A stretch of 64,000 bases of DNA from Acetatifactor muris (GCA_023664365.1 JAMPFR010000013.1:1-64000); one strand, 5' to 3'. Numbered from the stretch's first letter, positions 17,569 to 27,055 are shown. Made by a program: numbers and translations. The notes: a model not told the origin generated them from the sequence alone.

Positions 17569-17900
17569 GTGGAGGGTATTGACTTTACCAAATTGCAAAG
17601 GCGGAATAAGGCATATGCCGGAGCAAATGGAAGCAAAATCTCCGTAATTTACGAAGGTGAACAATAGTGGATGCTTTTATCGGCAACTGGGATCGGCATA
17701 ATGGTAATTGGGGATTTCTTTACGATACGCAAAACGATACAATAGAACTGGCACCGGTTTATGACTGTGGCAGCAGTCTATATCCGCAGGCAGATGAAGC
17801 TGTCATGGAATTGGTCCTTGTTAATAAACGGGAGATGGATTATCGGATTTTTGAAATACCCACATCTGCACTTTTATTGAATGGGAAAAAGATAAAATAA
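17569..17900 (+). pseudogene. HipA-like kinase toxin, internally deleted
   Basis: A GTG at 17569 opens VEGIDFTKLQRRNKAYAGAN, the usual N-terminus of these HipA-like proteins, and stops after 32 codons (TAG 17665). The sequence resumes in another frame at 17667 with DAFIGNWDRHNGNWGF, the HipA catalytic loop, and EIPTSALLLNGKKIK, then stops. The normal protein has roughly 150 more residues between these parts and a C-terminal lobe beyond, so a large central deletion and a truncation have occurred. Confidence 0.75.
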
Positions 17901-17937
17901 TAACCACCCTGTCTCGCAAACTTAGCGGTTATTTTTA
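17898..17937 (+). terminator. Terminator after the HipA remnant
   Basis: AATAACC (17898-17904) and GGTTATT (17927-17933) can pair and are followed by TTTAT. The rest of 17940-18195 holds no gene that I recognise. Confidence 0.45.
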
Positions 17938-18195
17938 TAATACTATAACGGGCTAACCGTCTATCGACGATACCTTTATATTGTTATATTACCATTTGCC
18001 TGCATATATGTCAACAATATGATTTTTCAGACATTTAGGCTATGGTATTCAATTCTAAGCCACCGGTAGATTTGAGAGCGGCTTCGCCGTTTCCTCGTTA
18101 CTGCCGCATACCGTATTGCGGCAAGTTTTCAGTGTCAGATGCGACAGAAAATTATTGTTTGCTATATTAACTAAGAAAGTAGAGGTGATAAGAAG

Positions 18196-18474
18196 ATGCT
18201 TCTCTATCATGCAAGTAAAGAAATAATTGAATTTCCGGAAGTGCGAAAAACAAAGTATACAAAAGACTTTTCGTGGGGGTTTTATTGTACGGTTGATCTG
18301 AAGCAGGCAATCCGGTGGGCTAATCGCGGAGAAGGAACACCGATTATCAATTACTATTCCTATGATCCAGCTGAGGGACTGTCCATTTTGAAATTTGACG
18401 GTATGACGGATGAATGGCTGGATTTTATTGCCAGGTGCCGAAGCGGAGGAAGCCATCAGTATGATATCATTTGA
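18196..18474 (+). CDS. DUF3990 protein, apparently C-terminally truncated
   Basis: 92 residues. MLLYHASKEIIEFPE, then FSWGFYCTVDLKQAIRWANR and DEWLDFIARCR are the recognisable blocks of DUF3990, a small family resembling ADP-ribosyltransferases and found as toxin-like partners of DUF3791 genes in gut Firmicutes. Family members I know continue after the YDI(V/I) step for another 60-70 residues; here the frame stops right after QYDII, so the protein is probably a truncated remnant. AGAGGTGATAAG precedes the ATG. The stop lies within the ribosome-site region of the next gene. Confidence 0.6.
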   Translation: MLLYHASKEIIEFPEVRKTKYTKDFSWGFYCTVDLKQAIRWANRGEGTPIINYYSYDPAEGLSILKFDGMTDEWLDFIARCRSGGSHQYDII

Positions 18475-18491
18475 GAGGAGTGAGATTGTTT

Positions 18492-18935
18492 ATGACGGAA
18501 AAGGAGAGAAATGATTTCTTTTATGTTTGTTCGCTGATTGAATATATTGCGCGTCAAACCAAAAACAAACGTGGAGTTATTGCTGAAATACTGGGCAAAG
18601 AAGGAATTGAAAAGCAATTACATGATGCTGAGGTAAACCATTGTCTTTCATTTGAACAAGTAAGCGATGAGGTGGTTGAACAATATAAGATTCCGAAAGG
18701 TGATTTTGATACTATTACGGAATGCAAATATGCGGTTCCCGATTTTTTGGATATCGGAAAGCTATACTGCATCATGATTGAAGATTGCGCAAAACGTGGA
18801 AAAGAAACAGAGGAATTATTAAAAATGTTCTCTTCGTTTATAAGCGACGAAATATCAGATTTTCGGACAGATATTTATTATCAGAATCCTGATTATCTGG
18901 AATGTTCTTATGAAGCCGGTTATTTGTTGGATTAG
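18492..18935 (+). CDS. Conserved hypothetical protein next to DUF3990
   Basis: 147 residues from ATG 18492 (AGGAG 11 bases upstream; earlier TTG/GTG starts at 18471-18486 are possible). Cytoplasmic, no membrane segment. N-terminal part FFYVCSLIEYIARQTKNKRG and NHCLSFEQVSDEVVEQY has the helical layout of small partner proteins in DUF3990/DUF3791 loci; the C-terminal part (ISDEISDFRTDIYYQNPDYL) I cannot assign. Likely the partner of the DUF3990 gene just upstream, since the two almost touch. Function unknown. Confidence 0.6.
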   Translation: MTEKERNDFFYVCSLIEYIARQTKNKRGVIAEILGKEGIEKQLHDAEVNHCLSFEQVSDEVVEQYKIPKGDFDTITECKYAVPDFLDIGKLYCIMIEDCAKRGKETEELLKMFSSFISDEISDFRTDIYYQNPDYLECSYEAGYLLD

Positions 18936-18979
18936 AGAAACAGCCGTTGCATAGTCGTTCTTTTGAGAAAGAGGGCAAA

Positions 18980-19091
18980 TAAACTATACTGTTGCTTGTG
19001 TCAGCGAATTTGCCCGCAAGCACAACTTACCGGCAAAAGAAGCGACGATATGTTGATGATTTGCCGGAAAAACGGAGGAATATTAGTATGA
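18980..19091 (+). pseudogene. DUF3791 remnant
   Basis: Short pieces CVSEFARKHNLPAKEA (about 18997-19045) and ICRKNGGILV-stop (about 19058-19091, another frame) match the beginning and the end of a DUF3791 partner protein; the middle is gone. The stop overlaps an ATG (GTATGATATTA), where the next gene of such a locus would begin, but that frame fails after 16 codons. A second, older toxin-antitoxin wreck. Confidence 0.5.
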
Positions 19092-19137
19092 TATTAAACA
19101 ATAGAAAAACACATAAAAATCAGCAGATAAAAGGATA

Positions 19138-20283
19138 ATGTATATGCAGCTGCCATATTCTGATACATTAGAAATTCAATATTTAAGTCGGATATTCGAC
19201 AATACAAGCGAATGCTATAAATTTTTTTGGTTTCAGGCGATTGTCTCAAAGGTGTTGGAGGGCAAAAGCTGTATAACATATGAAGAACTGGTTGATGAAA
19301 TGATTGCAGACGCGTGGTATATGGTGATTGAATATCATTTGAATCTGGGCCCAAGAGATACTTTGGAAAGCTTAGTGCTTTATTTGCAGCAGATATCGCA
19401 GCTGAAATCTTCAGAAAAGAAGGAAAATATTATCAGCTATCTGAAAACCTGTACGGATAAAGAAGTTGCGAAGCGAAAAAGAACACTGACAAAAAATGTT
19501 CCATACCGTATTCAGGCACCGTTTATGGATAAGGTTAAAGGTAAAGAATGGGATGTATCGGAAAGCGCGCTTATTTCTAAAATCAACCGGGAACGCCGAT
19601 TAATGTATTACTTTGACGCGCTAAACGGTATGCAGACGGTTATACGGCTTAATTCTGAGTGGCTTACATATATACATCATAATCAGGAGATTATAAAAGG
19701 GTGGCTGCAGTATAATATTGTTACCTATTTACAAAGACGCAATCCGAGTGTTCCGGGAATTGCAGATAAATTATATCCGCCGCAGGAACGGAAGCTGGAG
19801 AAAGTTAAGAAGTATTGGAAACTGTTATTGGAAATTCGGCCGATTCATGAAATATACGGGCATATACCGTTGGCGGAGAAGGATATATCTATTGACCATT
19901 TTGTACCATGGTCGTATGTGGCGCATGACGAATTTTGGAATCTGCATCCTACAACGCGAAGTATTAACAGCAGCAAGAGCAACAATTTACCGGATTGGAA
20001 TATTTATTTTCCAGAGCTTGCAAAGCTGGAGTTTTTTTCTTATGAGATGATGTGGCAATATGATGCTCTACATAATGAATTTGAAAAATGTGCAAAAGAA
20101 CATTTAAATGATAATGCAGTGAAAAGAAAAATTTATCAAAAGGGGCAGGATTATACAAAGTTTTCCCACGCATTGGAGGAAATTTTGCAGCCGGTATACC
20201 AATCCGCAAGAAATTGCGGATTTAAGAGTTGGATTTACAAGGATGTGAAAGACAGTAATGAACCGGACACTATCATATTATGA
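19138..20283 (+). CDS. HNH endonuclease
   Basis: 381 residues. The C-terminal half carries an HNH nuclease motif, DISIDHFVPWSYVAHDEFWN followed by LHPTTRSINSSKSNNLP (about residues 247-285), with the metal-binding His pair and Asn. The N-terminal half (about 1-230) is helical and not recognised; it could be a target- or partner-binding domain. AAAGGA lies five bases upstream of the ATG. It overlaps the following methyltransferase by 26 bases, so the two are made together: a nuclease-plus-methyltransferase unit within a decayed defence island. Restriction-like activity is an inference; no specificity domain is visible. Confidence 0.75.
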   Translation: MYMQLPYSDTLEIQYLSRIFDNTSECYKFFWFQAIVSKVLEGKSCITYEELVDEMIADAWYMVIEYHLNLGPRDTLESLVLYLQQISQLKSSEKKENIISYLKTCTDKEVAKRKRTLTKNVPYRIQAPFMDKVKGKEWDVSESALISKINRERRLMYYFDALNGMQTVIRLNSEWLTYIHHNQEIIKGWLQYNIVTYLQRRNPSVPGIADKLYPPQERKLEKVKKYWKLLLEIRPIHEIYGHIPLAEKDISIDHFVPWSYVAHDEFWNLHPTTRSINSSKSNNLPDWNIYFPELAKLEFFSYEMMWQYDALHNEFEKCAKEHLNDNAVKRKIYQKGQDYTKFSHALEEILQPVYQSARNCGFKSWIYKDVKDSNEPDTIIL

Positions 20284-20863
20284 TAAAAATGCAGAAGAGT
20301 TTTGCCGTGCAACAAAAGATGCTGACATGAGTTTTTGCAGGGATAAATTTTTGCGTTTTTTGAAGCAGAAAGAGTACAAAATTCATATCTTAGATGCAGG
20401 CTGCGGAAGCGGACGGGATGCAAAAGCATTTTTAGATGCCGGTTATAAAGTAACAGCATTAGATGCGTCAGGGAAAATATGTGAAGAGGCCGAGAAGCTG
20501 CTAAATCAAAAAGTTCTTTGTATGAGATTTGAGGAAATGCAGTTTCAGCAGGAATTTGACGGAATATGGGCGTGTGCCTCTCTTTTACATATTTCTTATA
20601 TAGAAATGCGTGAGGTGCTGAAACGCTTTTGGTATGCCCTAAAAGAAGACGGGATATTGTATGCTTCTTTTAAATATGGGAAAGGAATGAGAATTGATAA
20701 AGGCAGATTGTTTTATGATTATGAGGAGATTGAATTAAAAAAACTTATGATAAGTAACGGTTTTTGGGTGGAGGATATTTTTATAACACGAGATGTTCGT
20801 GAAAACAGGGAAAGCGAACAATGGATCAATGTGCTGGCAGGAAAATCTAAAACATCGAAGTGA
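20258..20863 (+). CDS. Class I SAM-dependent methyltransferase
   Basis: 201 residues. Motif I ILDAGCGSGRDAKAFLDAGY (about 45-64), motif II VTALDAS, and a motif IV-like FDGIWACASLLHI. It has no DNA-methylase (N/D)PPY motif, so it is of the Tellurite-resistance/UbiE small-molecule or protein type rather than a classical modification enzyme. It starts inside the HNH gene, which argues for a joint role. Its stop overlaps the next small frame (TGATG). Confidence 0.8.
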   Translation: MNRTLSYYDKNAEEFCRATKDADMSFCRDKFLRFLKQKEYKIHILDAGCGSGRDAKAFLDAGYKVTALDASGKICEEAEKLLNQKVLCMRFEEMQFQQEFDGIWACASLLHISYIEMREVLKRFWYALKEDGILYASFKYGKGMRIDKGRLFYDYEEIELKKLMISNGFWVEDIFITRDVRENRESEQWINVLAGKSKTSK

Positions 20864-20970
20864 TGTTTTTTACCAAGTATATCAAGGACGGATATAAGCC
20901 AACAAAAAAGCCAAACAGTGATGAAGAAATTTTTATGAGGAAGAGGCAGCAATGGCTGGATGAAGAGTAG
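20863..20970 (+). CDS. 35-residue frame coupled to the methyltransferase
   Basis: The ATG at 20863 overlaps the methyltransferase stop as TGATG. It encodes a basic peptide beginning MFFTKYIKDGYKPTKKPNS and ending RKRQQWLDEE. The overlap and clean composition suggest it is translated. It may be a true third small component or the last part of a larger protein lost by deletion. I do not recognise it. Confidence 0.4.
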   Translation: MFFTKYIKDGYKPTKKPNSDEEIFMRKRQQWLDEE

Positions 20971-21066
20971 GGGGAACGGTTCTTTATTCAAGGCAATAAA
21001 AACAGTAGATGCAAATAAGCATCCGTTACAGCACAGCTTCAGAAAGGAAAAGACAGGAGAAATCAC

Positions 21067-23532
21067 ATGAGCAGACTATGGTACGAGCAGCCGGCGGCTG
21101 AGTGGGAGGAAGCGCTGCCTATAGGCAGCGGCAGGTTGGGGGCAATGGTGTATGGCGGAATTGATGCCGAACAGCTTCAGCTGAATGAAGAGAGCATATG
21201 GTATGGCGGCAGGGCAGACCGGATAAACCCTGATTTCAAAAAGAATCTGCCGCTGATTCGGGAGTACCTGGATCAGGGACAGATTGCCAGGGCAGAGCGT
21301 CTGATGGACAAGGCCATGACCGGATGCCCGGACAGTATGCACCCGTACCAGACCCTGGGTGAAATAAAATTTAAATTTTACGGCATAGACAGAGAAAAGG
21401 CGGCAGATTACACCCGAACCCTGGATCTGGACAGGGCGGTGGTCCGCACGGAATTCCGGATTGGCGAGACCCTGTACCGCAGAGAAATTTTTGCCTCTCA
21501 TCCGGCGGACTGCATTATGATGCGGTTTACGGCGGAAGGACCCGGCACGGTGGATTTTACTGCCAGAATGCGCCGGGGGAAATTTTTTGACGGCGTAAGA
21601 CGGTGCGGTGACAACGCCATTGAATTGTACGGAAATCTGGGCAGGGGCGGATACGAATTCTCCATGATGCTGCAGGCGGAAGCAGTGGGGCAGGGTGAAG
21701 TCACTGCGCTGGGGGAGAGCCTTGACGCGGCAGGCGCAAAAGAGGTTATTTTGTATTTTACTGCGGATACCACCTATCATTATTCGACGAAGGAGCAAAA
21801 TGTATGGGTGGCAAACTTCAGAGAAAAATTTGCAGAAAAAGGCTTCAGCCTGCCTGTGGGTACGGAGGCTGTAACGAGAAATGAAGTGTCTGCATCCTAT
21901 GGCCCCGCCGTAAATCAATTTTTAAGTCTGGCGCAGCATCAGGATATCCCGGAGTACCAGAAGCAGGAGTACCTGACTCGGGCGGCGCTGCAGGCGTTGC
22001 TGCATAACGGTCTGCTGGAGCGGATCCAAAAGGCTTCGGCCAAAAAATATCGGGAGCTGCTGGCAGAACATATGGCGGATTACGGCTCCCTCTACAATCG
22101 GTTTGCCTTTGAACTGGAGGGCGTCGAAACCTTTGACAGCCTCCCTACGGATAAGCGGCTGGAGCAGGCCAAAGCGGGCAGGGCGGATGTGGGCTTAAGC
22201 AAGCTGCTTTTTGACTTCGGCAGGTATCTGACTATCAGCTGCAGTCGGGAAGGCGGGCTTCCGTCCACGCTGCAGGGGCTTTGGAACAAAGACTTTACGC
22301 CGCCCTGGGACAGCAAATATACCATTAACATCAACACGGAAATGAATTACTGGCATGTGGAAAGCTGCAGCCTTTCCCAATGCCATATGCCGCTGTTTGA
22401 GCTTTTGGAGAAAATGCGGGAGACCGGCAGGCGCACTGCCCGGGAGATGTACGGCTGCCGTGGCTTTGTGGCGCATCACAACACGGATATCCACGGCGAT
22501 ACCGCGCCCCAGGACATTTGGTATCCCGGCTCCTACTGGACCATGGGGGCGGCCTGGATTGCAACGCACCTTTGGATGCACTATCAATACACGCTGGATG
22601 AAGCTTTTTTAAGAAAGGCATTTCCCATTCTGGCGGAGGCGGCATTGTTTTTTGTGGATTTCCTGATTGAGCGGAACGGTTATCTGGTGACAAGCCCTTC
22701 CGTTTCCCCGGAGAATTCTTATCGGCTGCCTGACGGGGAGAAAGGCTCCTGCTGCGTGGGGGCCACTATGGACAATCAGATTCTGCGGCATCTTTTTACA
22801 GGCTGTCTGGGCGCCTGGAAGGCGTTGGGAGAGAAGGAGCCGGAGGGCTGTGAAATTGCGGATGTTGACAGTATTCCGGAGCTGATGGAGCAGATTCGGA
22901 ACTGCAGGAACAGGCTGGCTCCCACGCAGATCAGCGAAAGCGGCAGGATTATGGAGTGGCAGCAGGATTATGAGGAGGTGGAGCCGGGACACAGGCATAT
23001 TTCTCATCTTTACGGCCTGTATCCCGGAGGGGAAATCACCGTGGACGGCACCCCGGAGCTGGCTGCGGCGGCGCGAAAGACGCTGGAATACAGGCTTTCC
23101 CACGGAGGCGGCCACACAGGCTGGAGCAGAGCCTGGATCATGAATCATTATGCCAGCCTCTGGGACGGGGAGGCAGCTTACGAAAATATTGAAAAAATGC
23201 TGGGCCAGTCTACCTATCCCAATCTGTTTGACAGGCATCCGCCCTTTCAGATAGACGGCAATTTTGGAGCCTGCGCGGCAATGAGTGGTATGCTGGCACA
23301 GAGCAGTCAGGGAAGAGTGGTGCTGCTTCCCGCATTGCCAAAGGCATGGGCGGCAGGCTCTGTCCGGGGCTTACGGCTGGCAGGAAATGCAGAATTATAT
23401 ATGACATGGAAGGACGGGCGGCTTACGACTGCCGAAATCCATGCTGACAGTGATTATGACGCAGACGTCATATATGGAGGAAAGCGGATACATATTTCGC
23501 TTAGGGCGGGTCAGAGCAGTATTATTATGTGA
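21067..23532 (+). CDS. GH95 alpha-L-fucosidase family glycoside hydrolase
   Basis: 821 residues, no signal peptide, so probably cytoplasmic. GH95 hallmarks: WEEALPIGSGRLGAMVYGG at the N-terminus, LQLNEESIWYGG, NINTEMNYWHVE (about residue 420; the Asn pair of the active site), SPSVSPENSY (about 548; catalytic Glu) and FQIDGNFGAC (about 730; catalytic Asp). Family members invert alpha-1,2-fucosyl or L-galactosyl linkages of mucin, milk glycans or xyloglucan. AGGAGAAATCAC precedes the ATG. It is followed after 63 bases by a GH2 mannosidase in the same direction, so the two probably process imported oligosaccharides. Confidence 0.93.
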   Translation: MSRLWYEQPAAEWEEALPIGSGRLGAMVYGGIDAEQLQLNEESIWYGGRADRINPDFKKNLPLIREYLDQGQIARAERLMDKAMTGCPDSMHPYQTLGEIKFKFYGIDREKAADYTRTLDLDRAVVRTEFRIGETLYRREIFASHPADCIMMRFTAEGPGTVDFTARMRRGKFFDGVRRCGDNAIELYGNLGRGGYEFSMMLQAEAVGQGEVTALGESLDAAGAKEVILYFTADTTYHYSTKEQNVWVANFREKFAEKGFSLPVGTEAVTRNEVSASYGPAVNQFLSLAQHQDIPEYQKQEYLTRAALQALLHNGLLERIQKASAKKYRELLAEHMADYGSLYNRFAFELEGVETFDSLPTDKRLEQAKAGRADVGLSKLLFDFGRYLTISCSREGGLPSTLQGLWNKDFTPPWDSKYTININTEMNYWHVESCSLSQCHMPLFELLEKMRETGRRTAREMYGCRGFVAHHNTDIHGDTAPQDIWYPGSYWTMGAAWIATHLWMHYQYTLDEAFLRKAFPILAEAALFFVDFLIERNGYLVTSPSVSPENSYRLPDGEKGSCCVGATMDNQILRHLFTGCLGAWKALGEKEPEGCEIADVDSIPELMEQIRNCRNRLAPTQISESGRIMEWQQDYEEVEPGHRHISHLYGLYPGGEITVDGTPELAAAARKTLEYRLSHGGGHTGWSRAWIMNHYASLWDGEAAYENIEKMLGQSTYPNLFDRHPPFQIDGNFGACAAMSGMLAQSSQGRVVLLPALPKAWAAGSVRGLRLAGNAELYMTWKDGRLTTAEIHADSDYDADVIYGGKRIHISLRAGQSSIIM

Positions 23533-23595
23533 GCGGAGCGATTCAAGGCAAGATGCAGACAGCCGCAAATATGCGCGGACAGAAAGGGACGGATT

Positions 23596-26160
23596 ATGTA
23601 TACTCAGAATCTGAACAGCGATCATTGCAAATGGAGCTTATATGTGGATGGAGAAGGGGAGGGGCTTCCTGCCAGAGTGCCCGGAAGCGTCTATCAGGCG
23701 CTTTTGGACAACGGGAAAATGGAGGATCCCTATTATCGCGACAACGAGTTAAAGGCTCTGGCACTGATGGACAGGGACTATACCTACAGGACGGAATTTG
23801 AGCTATCGGACGGGCTGCGGGACTGCGAACAGATATTGCTGCGGTTTGAGGGAATTGACACGGTGGCGGATATCTTTCTGAACGGCCGCCTTCTTGCTTC
23901 GGTCTGCAATATGCACCGAACCTTTGAGTATCCGGTAAAGGAGCTTTTGCAGAAAGGCCGGAATGAACTTAAGGTGGTGCTGCATTCTCCCACCCGTTAT
24001 ATTCAGGAGGCCTATGAGAACCGATTTATCGACGGCAGCTCAGACGCCATGAGAGGTTTTTCCTATCTGAGGAAGGCTCATTGCATGTTCGGCTGGGACT
24101 GGGGCCCCCGCCTGCCGGATGCGGGAATCTGGCGGAACGTAAGCCTGGTGGGGTATAATACTGCCAGATTGGACGGCGTTTATATTACTCAGGAGCATAA
24201 TGATGGAAAAGTAAGGCTGAAATTCCGGGTGGATGTGGACAAGCCGGGGGAAGAGCGGATTTTGTCCTTTGGAAGGGACGACGGGAAGCTGACCGGACTG
24301 TCATATGCCGTAAAAGTCACGGGCCCGGAAGGAGAAATATATGAGCTGCGCCATACATCCGCCGATGTTACACTGCCGGAGCTGCTCATCCCTGCACCCA
24401 GGCTCTGGTGGCCCAACGGCTACGGGGAGCAGCCTCTTTATCAGGCAGAGGTGATTCTGGAGCGGGAAGGTGAAATTCTGGACAGCTGGAAAAAACGGAT
24501 CGGCCTGCGCACTCTCACCGTACATATTGAAAAGGATGCGTATGGCGAGACCTTTGCCCATGAGGTCAACGGGGTGCAGATTTTTGCCATGGGGGCGGAT
24601 TATATTCCCGAGGACAATATTCTGCCCAGAGTGACGCCGGGCCGGACAAGGGAATTGCTGATGCAGGCGAAGAACGCTCATTTTAACTGCATCCGGGTGT
24701 GGGGCGGCGGGTATTATCCGGGTGATGATTTCTGGGACGCCTGTGACGAGCTGGGGCTGATTGTGTGGGAGGACTTCATGTTTGCCTGCGCGGTGTACCA
24801 TTTGACGGAGGAATTTGAGGAAAATATCACAGCGGAGTTTATCGACAACATAAAGCGCATCCGGCATCACGCCAGCCTGGCGCTGTGGTGTGGAAACAAT
24901 GAGATGGAATCCTTTGTGGAGAGCGGCCTATGGGTCAGCAGGCAGCAGGAGCGGGCCGATTACATCAAGATGTACGAATACATTATCCCGAAGGTGCTGA
25001 AGGAGCATGATCCCAATACCTTTTACTGGCCCTCCAGTCCTTCTTCAGGGGGAAGCTTTGACTGCCCCAATGACCCTGACAGGGGAGATACCCATTATTG
25101 GGACGTCTGGCACGGCAACAAGCCAATTACGGAATTTCGGAAATTCTTTTTCCGGTATGTGTCGGAGTTTGGTTTTCAGTCCTTTCCGCTGATGAAGACG
25201 GTGGAGACTTTTGCGGAGCCGGAGGACAGAAATATATTTTCCTATGTGATGGAAAAGCATCAGCGCAACAGATCGGCAAACGGCAAAATCATGCATTATA
25301 TGGAGCAGACCTATCTGTATCCCGGCAGCTTCGACCTGACGCTCTATGCTTCCCAGCTTCTGCAGGCAGAAGCCCTGCGGTATGGCGTGGAGCATTTCAG
25401 GCGGAACAGGGGGAGGTGCATGGGTACTATCATATGGCAGCTCAACGACTGCTGGCCGGTGGCAAGCTGGGCCACCATTGACTATTGCGGGAGATGGAAG
25501 GCGGCCCAGTATTATGCAAAGCGGTTTTTTGCGCCGGTTCTGATTTCCTGCGAGGAGGAAGGGATCCTCACCCAGGACACCAATCCTAATGCCCAGCCCT
25601 ATGAGGTGAAAAAATCCATTCGTCTGAATATAGCCAATGAAACCCGGGAGGAGAGAAGGCTTCGGGTGGAATGGAACCTTCGGAACAGCATGGGAGAGAT
25701 TATCAGGGGCGGCGACGCGCTGGTTACAGTGCCCGGACTTTCTGCGGTCTGGCTGGAAAAGCAGGACTGCGGGGACGCGGATTTGTATGAACATTATGTA
25801 AGCTATGAATGCTGGGAGGCAGACGGAAAAAGCGTGTTCGGAGCGTCGGGCCGCGAGAAGGACAGTTCAAAGGGTGCAGCCGAAAGCGCCGAGGAACTGC
25901 CGCTGTCCTTCGGCACAGTCATGTTTTGCCCGCCCAAGCATTTTCACTTTGCAGATCCCGGCCTTACTGTGGAAGCGGACGGCGACGAATTGATTGTCAC
26001 CGCAAAAGCCTATGCAAAATCTGTGGAGATCCAAAATGAAAATCAGGATATACTGCTCTCGGACAATTATTTTGACATGAACGGGGGGACCAGAAGGCTG
26101 AAGATCTTAAAGGGCCGCCCTGTGGGACTGAAAATCCGAAGCGTGTACGATATACGATAA
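23596..26160 (+). CDS. GH2 family beta-mannosidase
   Basis: 854 residues, without a signal peptide. N-terminal sugar-binding jelly roll (ARVPGSVYQALL), immunoglobulin-like domain, then the TIM barrel with FNCIRVWGGGYYPGDDFWDA, acid/base Glu in WCGNNEME (about residue 436) and nucleophile Glu in VSEFGFQSFP (about 524). These blocks are those of GH2 beta-mannosidases (MndA/ManB type), which release mannose from mannan oligosaccharides or N-glycan cores. The predicted role together with the upstream fucosidase is host- or plant-glycan breakdown. Terminator at 26268. Confidence 0.92.
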   Translation: MYTQNLNSDHCKWSLYVDGEGEGLPARVPGSVYQALLDNGKMEDPYYRDNELKALALMDRDYTYRTEFELSDGLRDCEQILLRFEGIDTVADIFLNGRLLASVCNMHRTFEYPVKELLQKGRNELKVVLHSPTRYIQEAYENRFIDGSSDAMRGFSYLRKAHCMFGWDWGPRLPDAGIWRNVSLVGYNTARLDGVYITQEHNDGKVRLKFRVDVDKPGEERILSFGRDDGKLTGLSYAVKVTGPEGEIYELRHTSADVTLPELLIPAPRLWWPNGYGEQPLYQAEVILEREGEILDSWKKRIGLRTLTVHIEKDAYGETFAHEVNGVQIFAMGADYIPEDNILPRVTPGRTRELLMQAKNAHFNCIRVWGGGYYPGDDFWDACDELGLIVWEDFMFACAVYHLTEEFEENITAEFIDNIKRIRHHASLALWCGNNEMESFVESGLWVSRQQERADYIKMYEYIIPKVLKEHDPNTFYWPSSPSSGGSFDCPNDPDRGDTHYWDVWHGNKPITEFRKFFFRYVSEFGFQSFPLMKTVETFAEPEDRNIFSYVMEKHQRNRSANGKIMHYMEQTYLYPGSFDLTLYASQLLQAEALRYGVEHFRRNRGRCMGTIIWQLNDCWPVASWATIDYCGRWKAAQYYAKRFFAPVLISCEEEGILTQDTNPNAQPYEVKKSIRLNIANETREERRLRVEWNLRNSMGEIIRGGDALVTVPGLSAVWLEKQDCGDADLYEHYVSYECWEADGKSVFGASGREKDSSKGAAESAEELPLSFGTVMFCPPKHFHFADPGLTVEADGDELIVTAKAYAKSVEIQNENQDILLSDNYFDMNGGTRRLKILKGRPVGLKIRSVYDIR

Positions 26161-26267
26161 GGGCGCCCATGCCGAAGGCGGATAGAGTGAAAAGCCGGAA
26201 AAATACCGATCAATGCGGCGGTATCCGTATGTGCCGAACAGTGAAAAATTACCCCTGAAAAGGGAGG

Positions 26268-26298
26268 ATGCCAAGGAACCGGGTTCCTTGGCATTTAT
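26268..26298 (+). terminator. Terminator after the glycosidase pair
   Basis: ATGCCAAGGAACC (26268-26280) pairs perfectly with GGTTCCTTGGCAT (26282-26294), followed by TTATTAT. Confidence 0.8.
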
Positions 26299-26613
26299 TA
26301 TGAAAAAGTTATTTAGTAAAAAGTAACTGTGATTGGCTTGCTGTTTTGCTCTTTGCTTTGTTGCATGGTCTTAGTATAGGCTAAGAAAATGTCCAAAGAA
26401 TGATGATAAATTTAAAAAAGCTTGAATGAATTGTAAATAAAATATGAACGTTGTCTCTGACGAAGGGGAAAGCTGCATAGTGTCTCAGAATGGTGTAGGA
26501 TATTGATAAATGCCGGAGTATATGCTACATTTTAAGCAGGAAGGCTGCAAGCGCGGCGGGGAAATCGGCAAATGCGTAAAAAGGTGAAGTCAAAGGAATC
26601 AGGGGGAAGTAAT
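26299..26613 (+). promoter_or_regulatory. Intergenic region with promoter of the small membrane protein gene
   Basis: AT-rich, without an identifiable gene. TTGATA (26503-26508) and TACATT (26526-26531), 17 bases apart, form a plausible promoter for the gene at 26614, leaving a leader of about 75 bases. Nothing else recognised. Confidence 0.5.
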
Positions 26614-27015
26614 ATGGAATTGCCGGCTATTTTGATAATGACGATAGTAAAATTATATTTACTCATAGGGGCATGCAGAGTACTTTCCATGACATTTAAA
26701 ACATTCAGTAGATCAATCACTATAAAAAACAGAAAAGCGGCTAATGTATTAATTGCATATAAAAACACTTGGGGTATAGCAACGAGTGCAAATAAAAGAA
26801 ATAAGATGCACTTATCAGGTGTATTTGCATATATGATGGGTCTGCCTGAAATTATTTTTCTGATATGTGAGTGGTTTACATTTATAAAAACAGGAGTAGC
26901 GAGACAGAGTCCGGAAGAAACATCATATATTGTATTGCTGGCGACGTATTATGTTGTTGGAATGCTGCGAAACATTAATGTGGCGAATAAGTTTAGCAAA
27001 GGCGCGATATGGTAA
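26614..27015 (+). CDS. Small membrane protein of unknown function
   Basis: 133 residues from ATG 26614, chosen because GGGGGAAG lies just upstream; an ATG at 26572 adds a basic, unconserved-looking 14-residue extension. Three predicted membrane segments: about 2-25 (AILIMTIVKLYLLIGACRVL), about 70-92 (MMGLPEIIFLICEWFTFI) and about 105-120 (IVLLATYYVVGML), joined by basic loops (KNRKAANVL, ANKRNKM). No family recognised. A single gene with its own promoter, convergent with cyclophilin. Confidence 0.55.
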   Translation: MELPAILIMTIVKLYLLIGACRVLSMTFKTFSRSITIKNRKAANVLIAYKNTWGIATSANKRNKMHLSGVFAYMMGLPEIIFLICEWFTFIKTGVARQSPEETSYIVLLATYYVVGMLRNINVANKFSKGAIW

Positions 27016-27055
27016 TTCTCCGGGATTATTGCGGATAAGGAGTAAAAGCAGAACA

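Noticed and set aside
20258-20863. Modification methylase of a restriction system
   Set aside because: No NPPY or PCQ motif and no target-recognition region; motif I and size fit a small-molecule or protein methyltransferase.
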